A stretch of 64,000 nt of DNA from contig CAZLOS010000009.1 in assembly GCA_964561215.1 (NCBI GenBank), forward strand, positions 12,994 to 76,993, in the 5' to 3' direction. This document shows, one piece after another, positions 51,760-60,207 of this stretch. The position numbers were made by a program, and so were the translations under genes. The stretch comes from JAJFUV01 sp964561215. Lineage in GTDB: Bacteria; Acidobacteriota; Terriglobia; Bryobacterales; Bryobacteraceae. Positions within the stretch are counted from its first letter, which is position 1, and the number at the start of each line of letters is the position of its first letter. The notes under the pieces are model-generated. The model searched no databases. It had not been told where the DNA came from and worked only from the letters and a program-made list of their open reading frames with translations.

Positions 51760-53062
51760 CAATAATCTCCTCACGGGCGGCGTCCCAGCGGACGGTACGC
51801 CGTCTGCGGTAGGCTTCCACCGACATGCAGATGGTCGCGGCCTCTTCGAAGGCGCGCTCCATGCCGCAACGCGGTTTCCCGCCAGTGCGGATGCAGTCGA
51901 ACAGGTTCTCCATGTGGCTGGTCACCTTCAACTCGTCCGGCTTCATGGAATACTCGGGCCGGATCCTGGCGTCCAACTGTTGCACGCCGATCTTGGCGGC
52001 ATCGATCTGCGCCGCTTTCAAGCGCGCCGCGTGGCTGGGCTTCCACTCGGCGTCGTAGAGGCGGCAGTACTGATCGTTCACCTCGAGAGTCTTCTCGTAG
52101 CCGAGCAACTGCACGTAACGGAAGTTGTAAATGTTCGATGCCGTGCTGGAGAACGTGACGGCCACTTCCTTGGAGGGATACTCGAATGTTGTGTTCCAAA
52201 CGTCCGGGACGTCCCGCAACTGCTTCCACATCTACTGGCCGCCTTGCGCGGAAACCATCTCGGGGATGCCCAGGCCCATGATCATGTTCGTGGCGTCCCA
52301 CATATGGCTCATGACGTCGCCGGCCAGGCCCGTCCCGTAATCCCAATAGCAGCGCCAGGTGAAGAAACGGTCCGCGCTGAATTCGTGTTGGGGGGCGTTG
52401 GCCAGGAAGCGCTTCCAGTCGATGTGTTCCGGCGTGGCGTCGGCGGGGATGGTGTGCGTCTCGTAGTCGCTCGCGTAAAACTTCCAGTGGGGATACTGCC
52501 CGCTGTTGTCGTAGCAGGAACGCACGAGCGCCACCTTGCCCAATGCTCCGGTCTTGAAGATCTCTTTCGCGCGAACATAGGTGGGCCAACTGTTGTAGTG
52601 ATGCCCCAGTTGAAACACGACCTTGTTCTCCAGAACCGCCTTGCGGATGGCCTTGGCTTGCTGCAGGTTCAAGCACAAGCCCTTTTCGCAATAGATGTGC
52701 TTGCCGGCCTTGGCGGCGGCGATCGCCATGGGCGCGTGCCAGAAGTCCGGCGCGGCGATAATCACCGCCTGGATCGACGGGTCTTCGATTACGCGCTCCC
52801 ACTCCTTGGTCAGGCGCACCTTGCGGTTCATGCACATGTCCTGCGCCTTGCGGAGGTTGGCGTCGTAAAGGTCCGCCATGATGCGTATCTCGGTGTTGGG
52901 CGCCTGTTGCGCCCAGCCCAGCAGGCGCTTGCCACGCAGGCCGACGCCGATGATTCCTACGCCAATCGTCTCTCCGGGCTTGGATTGCGCAAGTAAGGCG
53001 GGCGCGCCCGCCAGCGTCGTCGCTAGAAAAGTCCTTCGGGGATGCAAAAGATTATCCGGCAT
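51752..53062 (-). pseudogene. Tat-exported Gfo/Idh/MocA oxidoreductase split by an in-frame TAG
   Basis: The first part (52232-53062, 276 residues) has a twin-arginine signal (HPRRTFLATTLAGAPALLAQ), the nucleotide-binding IGVGIIGVGLRGKRLLG, IIAAPDFWHAPMAI and the EKGLCLN motif of Gfo/Idh. It ends in SAQGGQ with TAG at 52232-52234. The next codon in the same frame is ATG, and the second part (51752-52231, 159 residues: MWKQLRDVPDVWNTTFEYPS to the end) is the rest of the C-terminal domain. Intact relatives usually have a tyrosine or similar residue at this point, and TAC or TAT to TAG is one change. Codon 277 of 436 is affected. It may be a nonsense mutation, a sequencing error or read-through; both parts look otherwise well conserved. 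Confidence 0.88.
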
Positions 53063-53099
53063 ACTTTGGTACTCCAGTGTATTGCCACCCTTGCTGGCC

Positions 53100-53429
53100 T
53101 CAGGAGGCGTTCTTCGATGGGTCGGGCTCGATGACTTCGTCGAGCATGGCCGCCAGCGGGCCGGTTTTCGAGGCGCACCACTCTTGTATCTGGGCCACCT
53201 GTCGCTCGAGCGATTGCAGGCGGTCCGCCAAGTGGAGACAAGCCAGTACGGCCACACGGGTAGGGTCGCTTGCACCCGCGCGCGCGGCGATGACGGACAT
53301 AATCTCATCCACGCGCGATGCGAGGGCCGCCGTCTCGTCGGCGTTCACGGATGCACGCAGGACATAGGTCTGGTTAAATATGGTGACGCGAACAGATTGC
53401 TTGTCGGGGGCGCCGGGATCCATCCCCAC
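53100..53429 (-). CDS. zapA: Cell division protein ZapA-like
   Basis: A 109-residue protein. The N-terminal beta-sheet region (SVRVTIFNQTYVLRASVNAD) and the helix (RVDEIMSVIAARAGASDPTRVAVLACLHLADRLQ) match ZapA, which crosslinks FtsZ filaments at the division site. A longer helical coiled coil completes the protein. It follows the ZapB-like gene by 4 nt and rplT; the Gfo/Idh gene begins 37 bp downstream on the same strand. Confidence 0.88.
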   Translation of the reverse strand: MGMDPGAPDKQSVRVTIFNQTYVLRASVNADETAALASRVDEIMSVIAARAGASDPTRVAVLACLHLADRLQSLERQVAQIQEWCASKTGPLAAMLDEVIEPDPSKNAS

Positions 53430-53433
53430 TATT

Positions 53434-53676
53434 CTATTCGCTTAGCAGGTCCATTTGGCCAAGCAGTTTCTCGATGCGCGTGCGAACGTGCTTGCGATCG
53501 TTGCGCAAAGATTCGAGTTCCGCGGCCATACTGGCGGCTTGGGCGCGCGCTTCCGCAGCCTCCGCCACAGCCGCCTCTCGCTCTTTCTTGAGGCGGGCGA
53601 TCAGTTCCACGGCCTTGACGATGCGTTCCTCGAGGCCGGCCAACGAATCCATTTCTTCTTCGCGCAGCATGGGCAT
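53434..53676 (-). CDS. Short coiled-coil protein, ZapB-like
   Basis: An 80-residue protein that is almost wholly a heptad coiled coil (LEERIVKAVELIARLKKERE, EARAQAASMAAELESLRNDR). Its place directly before zapA, with its ATG overlapping the rplT stop (TGATG), suggests a partner of ZapA such as ZapB, though sequence alone cannot prove it. Starts at GTG 53679, ATG 53667 or ATG 53652 are also possible. Confidence 0.68.
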   Translation of the reverse strand: MPMLREEEMDSLAGLEERIVKAVELIARLKKEREAAVAEAAEARAQAASMAAELESLRNDRKHVRTRIEKLLGQMDLLSE

Positions 53677-54038
53677 CACGCAGTCTTCAGCGCGGCCTGG
53701 GCCTGCTCAATCAGTTTTGCGAAGGCCGCGGAATCGTTCGCGGCCATGTCGGCCAGCATCTTGCGGTTGAGGTCGATGCCGGCTTTCTTGAGACCGCTCA
53801 TGAACTTGCTGTAGCTGGTTCCGGCGGCGCGGCAGGCGGCGCCGATGCGCACGATCCACAACGAGCGGAAATCGCGCTTCTTGCGCTTGCGGCCGACGTA
53901 GCCGTGGCGCAACGAACGCTCAACGGCTTCCTGCGCGGAACGGTGCAGCTTACTCTTGGTGAGGAAAAAGCCCTTGGCGAGCGCAAGGGTTTTCTTTCTG
54001 GACGCGCGGCGTTTGGTGCCGCGTTTTACTCTAGGCAC
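53676..54038 (-). CDS. rplT: 50S ribosomal protein L20
   Basis: A 120-residue protein with the L20 hallmarks: a basic N-terminal extension (MPRVKRGTKRRASRKKTLALAKGF), SAQEAVERSLRHGYVGRKRKKRDFR and the core RIGAACRAAGTSYSKFMSGLKKAGIDLNRKML. It binds 23S rRNA early in assembly and in many bacteria represses its own operon. It follows rpmI by 100 bp. The usual infC gene before and pheST after are absent here. Confidence 0.97.
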   Translation of the reverse strand: MPRVKRGTKRRASRKKTLALAKGFFLTKSKLHRSAQEAVERSLRHGYVGRKRKKRDFRSLWIVRIGAACRAAGTSYSKFMSGLKKAGIDLNRKMLADMAANDSAAFAKLIEQAQAALKTA

Positions 54039-54138
54039 GTTTGTCTCCTTTGGCTGTGTTCAATAAATGGGGCGAATCGGGCACGTGCCGCGCGCACCGT
54101 TCGCACCCGCCGCCGCCCACATGGGGCGGACTAACTGC

Positions 54139-54333
54139 TTAGTTGGGAAGCATCAGCGCCACGCCTTTGTGATCCGCCTTATCGACGGTCACGCCCTTGC
54201 CGAGGCGCCGCTTCCGGGTGCGGGTCTTCGATGTCAGGATGTGGCGGGTAAATGCGTGATGACGTCTGATCTTGCCGCTACCCGTCTTCTTGAACCGTTT
54301 GGCCGCACCTCTATGTGTCTTCAGTTTAGGCAT
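54139..54333 (-). CDS. rpmI: 50S ribosomal protein L35
   Basis: A 64-residue protein of standard L35 length: MPKLKTHRGAAKRFKKTGSG, KIRRHHAFTRHILTSKTRTR and a C-terminal LMLPN. The longer frame to 54411 adds 26 residues without similarity, so ATG 54333 is used. It begins a short ribosomal unit with rplT and the two Zap-like genes. A divergent SYLF gene starts 93 bp upstream, where infC would be expected. Confidence 0.97.
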   Translation of the reverse strand: MPKLKTHRGAAKRFKKTGSGKIRRHHAFTRHILTSKTRTRKRRLGKGVTVDKADHKGVALMLPN

Positions 54334-54426
54334 GGTCGGGAAAGTCCTAGTATAACATGCGCGCATTGGTGGGATGCGGGATGCCTCCGGGCAGGTTTGG
54401 GGTATGCTCAAGGGCGGAGGTTCCTG

Positions 54427-55119
54427 ATGAAACGACTATCGGTCATTGGAATTTCGCTTCTCATCCTCGCGTTGCCTGCCTTCTCGCAGAAAAAGGAAGC
54501 TGATAGGGCTGCCAATGCGGGGAGAGTGATCACGGAGATTCTCAACGTTCCGGACAACATTCCCCAGGAGCTGATCGATAAGGCCGAATGCGTGATCGTG
54601 CTCCCCGGAGTCCTGAAGTTTGCAATCGGCCTGGGCGGCAGCTATGGCCGCGGAGCGATGACCTGCCGCGGCGGGAAGACCTTCAAGGGCGCCTGGGGCG
54701 CTCCCTCCATGATCGCCCTCGAAGGCGGGAGTTTTGGGTTACAGTTGGGCGGACAGGCGACCGATTTCGTCCTCCTGGTGATGAATCCACGCGGCGCGGA
54801 AGGCATACTCAGCAGCAAGGTGAAGCTGGGAGCCGATGCGGCGGCCGCGGCCGGGCCGAAGGGAAGGGACGCCGCCGCGTCCACCGATGTAACCATGAAG
54901 GCGGAGATCCTGACGTATTCGCGCGCGCGCGGCCTGTTCGCGGGCGTGTCGCTGGAAGGCTCCACGCTTCGCCCGGACAACGACGCCAACAAGAAGCTGT
55001 ACGGGAAGGAGATTGACGCCAAGGACATCGTTCTAAACGGCCGTGCAGCAGTACCTGCTTCCGCAAAGCAACTGATTGCGACACTGAACAGGAAGTCCCC
55101 GAGGAACAAATCGCAGTAG
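54427..55119 (+). CDS. Secreted SYLF (DUF500/Ysc84) domain protein
   Basis: A 230-residue protein with a signal peptide (MKRLSVIGISLLILALPAFSQ). The mature part has the SYLF features: IPQELIDKAECVIVLPGVLK, GGSYGRGAMTCR, TDFVLLVMNPRGAEGIL and VKLGADAAAAAGP. Domains of this family bind lipids or, in yeast, actin; bacterial members are usually envelope proteins of unknown role. The frame is open from 54067, but the ATG at 54427, preceded by GGAGG, is clear. Confidence 0.88.
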   Translation: MKRLSVIGISLLILALPAFSQKKEADRAANAGRVITEILNVPDNIPQELIDKAECVIVLPGVLKFAIGLGGSYGRGAMTCRGGKTFKGAWGAPSMIALEGGSFGLQLGGQATDFVLLVMNPRGAEGILSSKVKLGADAAAAAGPKGRDAAASTDVTMKAEILTYSRARGLFAGVSLEGSTLRPDNDANKKLYGKEIDAKDIVLNGRAAVPASAKQLIATLNRKSPRNKSQ

Positions 55120-55227
55120 ACCGCGAAGTACGAATCTGCCACTTATGGACGCGGAAACTCCCCTGCCTCCACGGGCGACTGACGACTGCGCTCGCCCATG
55201 CCTCGCGGCGCGATAGGATAGAGTCCC

Positions 55228-55656
55228 ATGAGCGATGTGATTTCTGAGTATCAACGCTGGAAGCAGCAGGGCGAGAGCCTGCGGACGAAGGCAAAACAGG
55301 CGATGGAGGCCCGGTTCCGCGATCTGCTGACCGAGGCGATCCGGCTCGCCGAAGAGTATCGCTGCGATTTCGGAGGAACGCTCAAGCCGCCGCCCGCGGT
55401 CACCGCTTTCCGCTACAAGGCGGGATCGAGGAAAGCCGGTAAGGCGAAAGCGGCGAAGCCGGCTACACGGGTCGATCCCAAGCCGGAGCAGCCGGCGGCC
55501 AAGCCCGACCCGAAGCTCGCGCGCCTCCAGAAACGCCTGGATACGGCCAGGAGGAAGCTCGAAACAGCCAAGGCCGCCGGTACGCTGACCGGCAACCTGG
55601 AGGACAAGATTTACGAGATCGAAGACGATCTGCGCCTGGCCCGGGGAGTAGAGTAG
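55228..55656 (+). CDS. Small basic coiled-coil protein of unknown function
   Basis: A 142-residue protein. The first part is helical (MSDVISEYQRWKQQGESLRT, FRDLLTEAIRLAEEYRCDFG), then a Lys/Ala/Pro-rich linker (about 70-95), and a C-terminal coiled coil (LARLQKRLDTARRKLETAKA). No family is recognised. Codon use is like that of neighbours and the start has an ATG after GATAGAGTCCC. It stands between the SYLF gene and the double-propeller gene. Confidence 0.62.
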   Translation: MSDVISEYQRWKQQGESLRTKAKQAMEARFRDLLTEAIRLAEEYRCDFGGTLKPPPAVTAFRYKAGSRKAGKAKAAKPATRVDPKPEQPAAKPDPKLARLQKRLDTARRKLETAKAAGTLTGNLEDKIYEIEDDLRLARGVE

Positions 55657-55695
55657 GCCTGCTGGCCGGCATCATACCCGCGCGGGCGTCACGGA

Positions 55696-57879
55696 TCACC
55701 AAGGTAGAAGCTTGGTTTGCACGATCGTGGCGCCGCTGCCCACCGCCACGAAGCGGCCCGCGCCGAAAGCAACGCCTTTGAGAAGGGTCGTTGGGAAACT
55801 GCTACGGCTCCAGGCAATCCTGACGTCGACTGGGCCCTCTGGTTCCGGCTCCGAGACGAAGGGCCTGAACCAGCCGTCCAGAATCGCGCCGCCCTTGCCC
55901 ACCGCTATGAAGTGCTCCTGGCCGGACCAGGAACCGTACGAGATCCCGTAAAGGGGACTCGCGCTTCCCGCGGGACCGACGAACTCCCATCCCCAATCGT
56001 CAATGCCGCCAGAAGTAGACTCAAACACGGCGCCGTTTTCCGCCACGGCAACAAAGTAACCGTGCCCGAAGGCAACGCCTTGGAGGTTTGTCACCGGTGT
56101 GTCCCATCCCAGGGTGATGGGCCTCCAGGTGATCCCGGCATCGGCCGAGACCAGAATGGTTGGGCCGCTGCCGGCAATCACGAACAAGCCATCACCGTAA
56201 GCCACCGCGTTCAGATCCTTGGTGGTCCATGGCTGTCCCAGGTTCGACGATTCCTGCCAACTCTGTCCTGAATCGTTGGACCGGAAAATGCGCCCGCCGG
56301 CCTGTACAGCCACGAATATGCGGCTTCCCCCGTAAACGACGCCCTTGAATTGCTTGTTGTTTACCTGCTGCCCGGACCATTGCACCCCGTCGGTGGACCG
56401 GTAGATGCGGCCGTTGTCGCCCACGGCGACGGCGGTTCCATCGTCGCTGAAGGCTAAGCCGTTGAACCCGTCCGCCGACACGACCCGGTTGACAATCGCG
56501 CTCCCGTTCCACGTTATGATGTTGCCGCCTCTGCCCGCGATGGCGAAAGTACTGCCACCCGAAAGAAAGGTTCCGTAAGCGGCCGCCTCCAGGTTCCTGT
56601 CGGAGCCGTCGCGCGTCACTCCGCCGGGCACCCCGACGGGGACCGCGATGCGAGTCCATTGCGCGGAAAGGCCGCTGGTGACCGGTTGCGCTTCGAACAC
56701 CCAGGCTGAACCCGGATTGCCGTCGTTGAGATCCGGCGATCCCGCAATGATGGTCTTGCCATCCGCCGAAATCGCGATGGGCTTTCCGTAATTATACTTA
56801 CCGGGCACGTACAGCCCAGGGCTCGCCTGTTGGCTCCACACGCCGTTGGTACGCGTGTACACCAGAATTCGCTCCATCCACCAATAGGGGGGAAACACCA
56901 CAGCCACGTTCCCGTTTCCGGACAGACCGAGCGAGCCTCCTGGCAGCCAGCCTGCTTGCTCCCGCCAGACACCGTTTGCGCAAGTGAATACCCAGGAAGT
57001 CTCCCAACCGCCAAACATGGCCGTGCTCCCGTCCGCGGATAGGGCGACAGAAGTGCCCTCCATCTGATCGGAAGTCTGATAGGACCCCACCAGCTTGGGG
57101 CCCTGTTGCTGCCAATTGTTCCCGACGCGGGCGAATATCCACGCTGCGCCGAGATCCTCCCAATCATTTGACCCCCCGACCAGCGCCAGGTTTCCCGCCC
57201 CGGAAAGTGACACAGATCTGCCGAAGTTCGGACCATAGGGTGAGTCGGTTGTGAATGCCAGCTTCGAGCGCTGGGTCCAGGTGCCGCCGCTGCGCGCAAA
57301 TATAACTGCCTCTCCCCGGCTGTCGCCTCCCGCGGGCCGGCCGATCAGCGCGATGTTCCCGTCCGCGGAAAGGGCTAAGGTGGAATACCATTGCGGTTGG
57401 TCCGAGACCGGTACCAGTTTGGGGCCCTGTTGAGTCCAGATGCCGTTGTCGCGCGTGAAGACCCACAGCGCTCCTCTATAGTTCTCGTCGCCGTGCCCGC
57501 CTACGATCACGGTGTTCCCGTCTCCGGAAATCGCCACGGCTGCACCCTGCCACGCCTGCCCCACGGCGCCGGATCCCACCAGCTTGGGGCCCTGTTGGGT
57601 CCACACTCCCTCCATGGGGCCAAAGGGCGGCTGGACCAGACCGCTGCGCGTGAATACCCACACCGCCCCCGCACCACCGTTGTCTCCCGGTCCGCCTACG
57701 ATTGCGGTGTTCCCATCCGCGGAGATTGCCACGGATTCACCCTGCTGCGCCTGTCCCACGGCGCCAGATCCTCGTAGTTCGGTCCATTGCTGCGTGAACT
57801 GCGCGTTCGCCGGCGCAATCGCGATCAGAACCAAGGCGACCGCCGGCAAACCGTTGATAATCTTCTCGAAGAAGTTCAT
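55696..57879 (-). CDS. Secreted two-propeller protein (FG-GAP-like and YCF48-like repeats)
   Basis: A 727-residue protein with a signal peptide (GLPAVALVLIAIAPANAQ). The N-terminal half has repeats of about 50-60 residues of the form GESVAISADGNTAIVGGPGD followed by WVFTR...WTQQGPKLVGS, as in FG-GAP/integrin-like propellers. The second half has repeats of the form GRIYRSTDGVQW, GGRIFRSNDSGQSW, GPTILVSADAGITW, as in YCF48/sialidase-like Asp-box propellers. No enzyme motif is seen, so an adhesive or binding role outside the cell is most likely. It stands alone on the minus strand. Confidence 0.78.
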   Translation of the reverse strand: MNFFEKIINGLPAVALVLIAIAPANAQFTQQWTELRGSGAVGQAQQGESVAISADGNTAIVGGPGDNGGAGAVWVFTRSGLVQPPFGPMEGVWTQQGPKLVGSGAVGQAWQGAAVAISGDGNTVIVGGHGDENYRGALWVFTRDNGIWTQQGPKLVPVSDQPQWYSTLALSADGNIALIGRPAGGDSRGEAVIFARSGGTWTQRSKLAFTTDSPYGPNFGRSVSLSGAGNLALVGGSNDWEDLGAAWIFARVGNNWQQQGPKLVGSYQTSDQMEGTSVALSADGSTAMFGGWETSWVFTCANGVWREQAGWLPGGSLGLSGNGNVAVVFPPYWWMERILVYTRTNGVWSQQASPGLYVPGKYNYGKPIAISADGKTIIAGSPDLNDGNPGSAWVFEAQPVTSGLSAQWTRIAVPVGVPGGVTRDGSDRNLEAAAYGTFLSGGSTFAIAGRGGNIITWNGSAIVNRVVSADGFNGLAFSDDGTAVAVGDNGRIYRSTDGVQWSGQQVNNKQFKGVVYGGSRIFVAVQAGGRIFRSNDSGQSWQESSNLGQPWTTKDLNAVAYGDGLFVIAGSGPTILVSADAGITWRPITLGWDTPVTNLQGVAFGHGYFVAVAENGAVFESTSGGIDDWGWEFVGPAGSASPLYGISYGSWSGQEHFIAVGKGGAILDGWFRPFVSEPEPEGPVDVRIAWSRSSFPTTLLKGVAFGAGRFVAVGSGATIVQTKLLPW

Positions 57880-58032
57880 CTCGGTCTCCTCACGAATCGA
57901 ATGGTTTGGACGGGTCCGGAGCCGGCCGGGCGGGCCCGCTCACTATGTCAGGACTTCTCTATTGGTGTCCCAGGCACCATCGATTCTACACCCGGAGTCC
58001 GCGGTTGAAGCCTTTTTCTTCACCCTTTAGGA

Positions 58033-60147
58033 TTACGGGATCGCGTGGCCTGTTCCCTGAGCCAGGCGCTGGAGTTCACGGTAAGCTTCGGCGGCTTCTT
58101 CCTTGCGTCCGGCTTTGGCGAGAGCGTTCGCCAGGTTGCGGTAGGCGTCGGCGAAGTCCGGCGCGATGCGCACGGCCGTGGCGTATTCGGCGATAGCGTC
58201 GTCCAGCCGCCCGGGCATCCGCGACAAGGCGAAGCCCAGGTTGAAATGCGTCAGCGGAGAGTCGGGTTCCAGGCGCGCGGCGGCTTCAAACTCGGCCACC
58301 GCTTCGGCCATCCGGCCCGCGTTCAGCAACGTGAAGGCCAGCTTGCCGCGCACCGACGCCGAATCCGGCCGGTTCAGCGCGGCGGTGCGCAGTACCCCGA
58401 TAGCCTCCTCCACTCGGCCGCTCTTGAACAGCGCGAGGCCCAGATTGCCGCGCGCTTCATCGTAGCCGGGATCGAGCCGCAGGGCGGCTTCGAACTGGGG
58501 GATGGCTTCGTTGAGGCGCCCCAGGCTGGACAGCGCGCTGCCCAGGTTGTTGCGGACCCGCGGCGAATCGGGATCGACGCGCAGAGCGGCTTGAAGCTCC
58601 GCCAACGCCTCTTGGAAACGGCCCGTATTCAGGTATGCGTTGCCGAGGTTGTTGTGCGCCTTCACCGAATCCGGCTGAATGCGTAGCGCGGCCTGGTGTT
58701 CGGCGATGGCTTCCGGCCAGCGGCCCAGGTGTGCCAGCGCGTTACCCAGATTGGTGCGGGCGGGGGCGTAGTCCGGCTTGAGCCGCACGGCGGTTTCAAG
58801 CTGCGTGAGGGCCTCGTCGATCCGATCCGAGGTTTCCAGCAGATCGGCGCCGAGGTTGTTGTGCGCCAGCCAGCATTCCGGATTTCGTTCGATGGTGGTC
58901 CGATACAGCGTCTCGGCGTCCCGGTACATGGCGCTCTGCGACCAACTGAGCGAACCCAGCACACAAAGCAGCAGGCACCCCGCTGCCGGAGGTGGCCACC
59001 CTCCTTCCGGGCGCAAACGCCTGGCCGCCACGGCAAGTGCGGCGGAAACGGTTACGATCACGCCCAGGCTGGCCAGGTATTGAAAGTGATCCGCGACGTA
59101 GGAATAGATGAACGGGTAGACGTTGAAGAATCCCAGGGCGGGGAACAGTGTGCCGGCGAAGAACAGGAAGCCGGTCAATGGCCCGCGGTTGCGACGGGCG
59201 AAGTAGATCAAAACCGCCAGCATCGCGAGCACCGCCAGGGGGAACACATACTGCCACCAGGCGGACTGGTCCACGGTCCAGCGTGGATAGACGAACGTGA
59301 GGTTCGCGGGCCAGACGAGCTTCGCCAGGTAGAAGCAGATGGCGCGTCCGGCGAGCAGGCAACGCTCTATGAAGGTGAGGGCGTACTCAGATCCCTCGGC
59401 GCCGATGTAGAGCCTTTCCACCCGCGCGGTGAACAGCCCGCCTCCGATGCCCACGGCGAACCAGGGCAGCAACGGCAGCGCGTCGCGCTTCCATTCGATC
59501 CTTCCACGCCGCCACCAGAAGACCAGCAGCAGGGCGGCGGGCAGCGTGCAGGCGACCGTCTTGCTCAACATGGCGGCGAGGAACAGACCGAGCGCGAAGA
59601 GGTACCAGTGCCGTCGGCGCATCTCATCGAAGCGGAGGTAAACGAGCGCCGCGGCCAGGTAGAAGACGGTCGAAAGCGTGCTCTTCTGTTCGGAAATCCA
59701 GGCTACGGCTTCGACGCACACCGGGTGGAGAGCGAAGACGAAACCTGCGAGCCAGGCGCCCGGCACGGCGAGTTTGCGCAGGATCGCGATCAGCAGGCAG
59801 GCCGCCGCGGCGTGCAGCAGAACATTGACCAGGTGGTAGCCGAGCACCGCGTCGCCCCACAATCGGTGTTCCAGCCAGAAAGCGCTGTGCAGCAGCGGAT
59901 AGTACTGCTGGGTGGCGCCCACATCGAACCAGATGCGGTAAAGGCTGTGGAGCGAGCGCATGCCCGGGGCCGGCACATGCGCGTCGTCATCCCATAGAAA
60001 GCCGCCCTGAAGCGACGGCCAATAGGCGAGGAGCACCACGCAGAAGACCAGCGCATACGCAACCGCGGGGTGAAAGCCGATGCGATGACTGCCCTCCGCC
60101 GGCCGTTTTGCCGCGCCCGCCGGCGTCGCTCTGCGCTTTTTCGCCAT
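58033..60147 (-). CDS. TMTC-like membrane protein with TPR repeats
   Basis: A 704-residue protein. The N-terminal half has about ten membrane helices (FHPAVAYALVFCVVLLAYWP, LVNVLLHAAAACLLIAILRK) with the periplasmic loop GFLWDDDAHVPAPGMRSLHS, whose acidic residues recall GT-C enzymes and the TMTC O-mannosyltransferases. The C-terminal half has about nine tetratricopeptide repeats (ARTNLGNALAHLGRWPEAIA, AHNNLGNAYLNTGRFQEALA). Large acidobacterial genomes contain many such proteins. It may glycosylate exported proteins; activity is inferred. The FtsH gene ends 60 bp upstream on the same strand. Confidence 0.82.
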   Translation of the reverse strand: MAKKRRATPAGAAKRPAEGSHRIGFHPAVAYALVFCVVLLAYWPSLQGGFLWDDDAHVPAPGMRSLHSLYRIWFDVGATQQYYPLLHSAFWLEHRLWGDAVLGYHLVNVLLHAAAACLLIAILRKLAVPGAWLAGFVFALHPVCVEAVAWISEQKSTLSTVFYLAAALVYLRFDEMRRRHWYLFALGLFLAAMLSKTVACTLPAALLLVFWWRRGRIEWKRDALPLLPWFAVGIGGGLFTARVERLYIGAEGSEYALTFIERCLLAGRAICFYLAKLVWPANLTFVYPRWTVDQSAWWQYVFPLAVLAMLAVLIYFARRNRGPLTGFLFFAGTLFPALGFFNVYPFIYSYVADHFQYLASLGVIVTVSAALAVAARRLRPEGGWPPPAAGCLLLCVLGSLSWSQSAMYRDAETLYRTTIERNPECWLAHNNLGADLLETSDRIDEALTQLETAVRLKPDYAPARTNLGNALAHLGRWPEAIAEHQAALRIQPDSVKAHNNLGNAYLNTGRFQEALAELQAALRVDPDSPRVRNNLGSALSSLGRLNEAIPQFEAALRLDPGYDEARGNLGLALFKSGRVEEAIGVLRTAALNRPDSASVRGKLAFTLLNAGRMAEAVAEFEAAARLEPDSPLTHFNLGFALSRMPGRLDDAIAEYATAVRIAPDFADAYRNLANALAKAGRKEEAAEAYRELQRLAQGTGHAIP

Positions 60148-60207
60148 AAAGAGCCATTGTAAGAAATGCCGGAACCCGGGCGCGCCACGCCGCCGTGAAG
60201 CGACGAT

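Noticed and set aside
54039..54138. Possible L20 autoregulatory leader between rpmI and rplT
   Set aside because: The gap is GC-rich, but I could not make out a convincing L20-binding pseudoknot or stem set.
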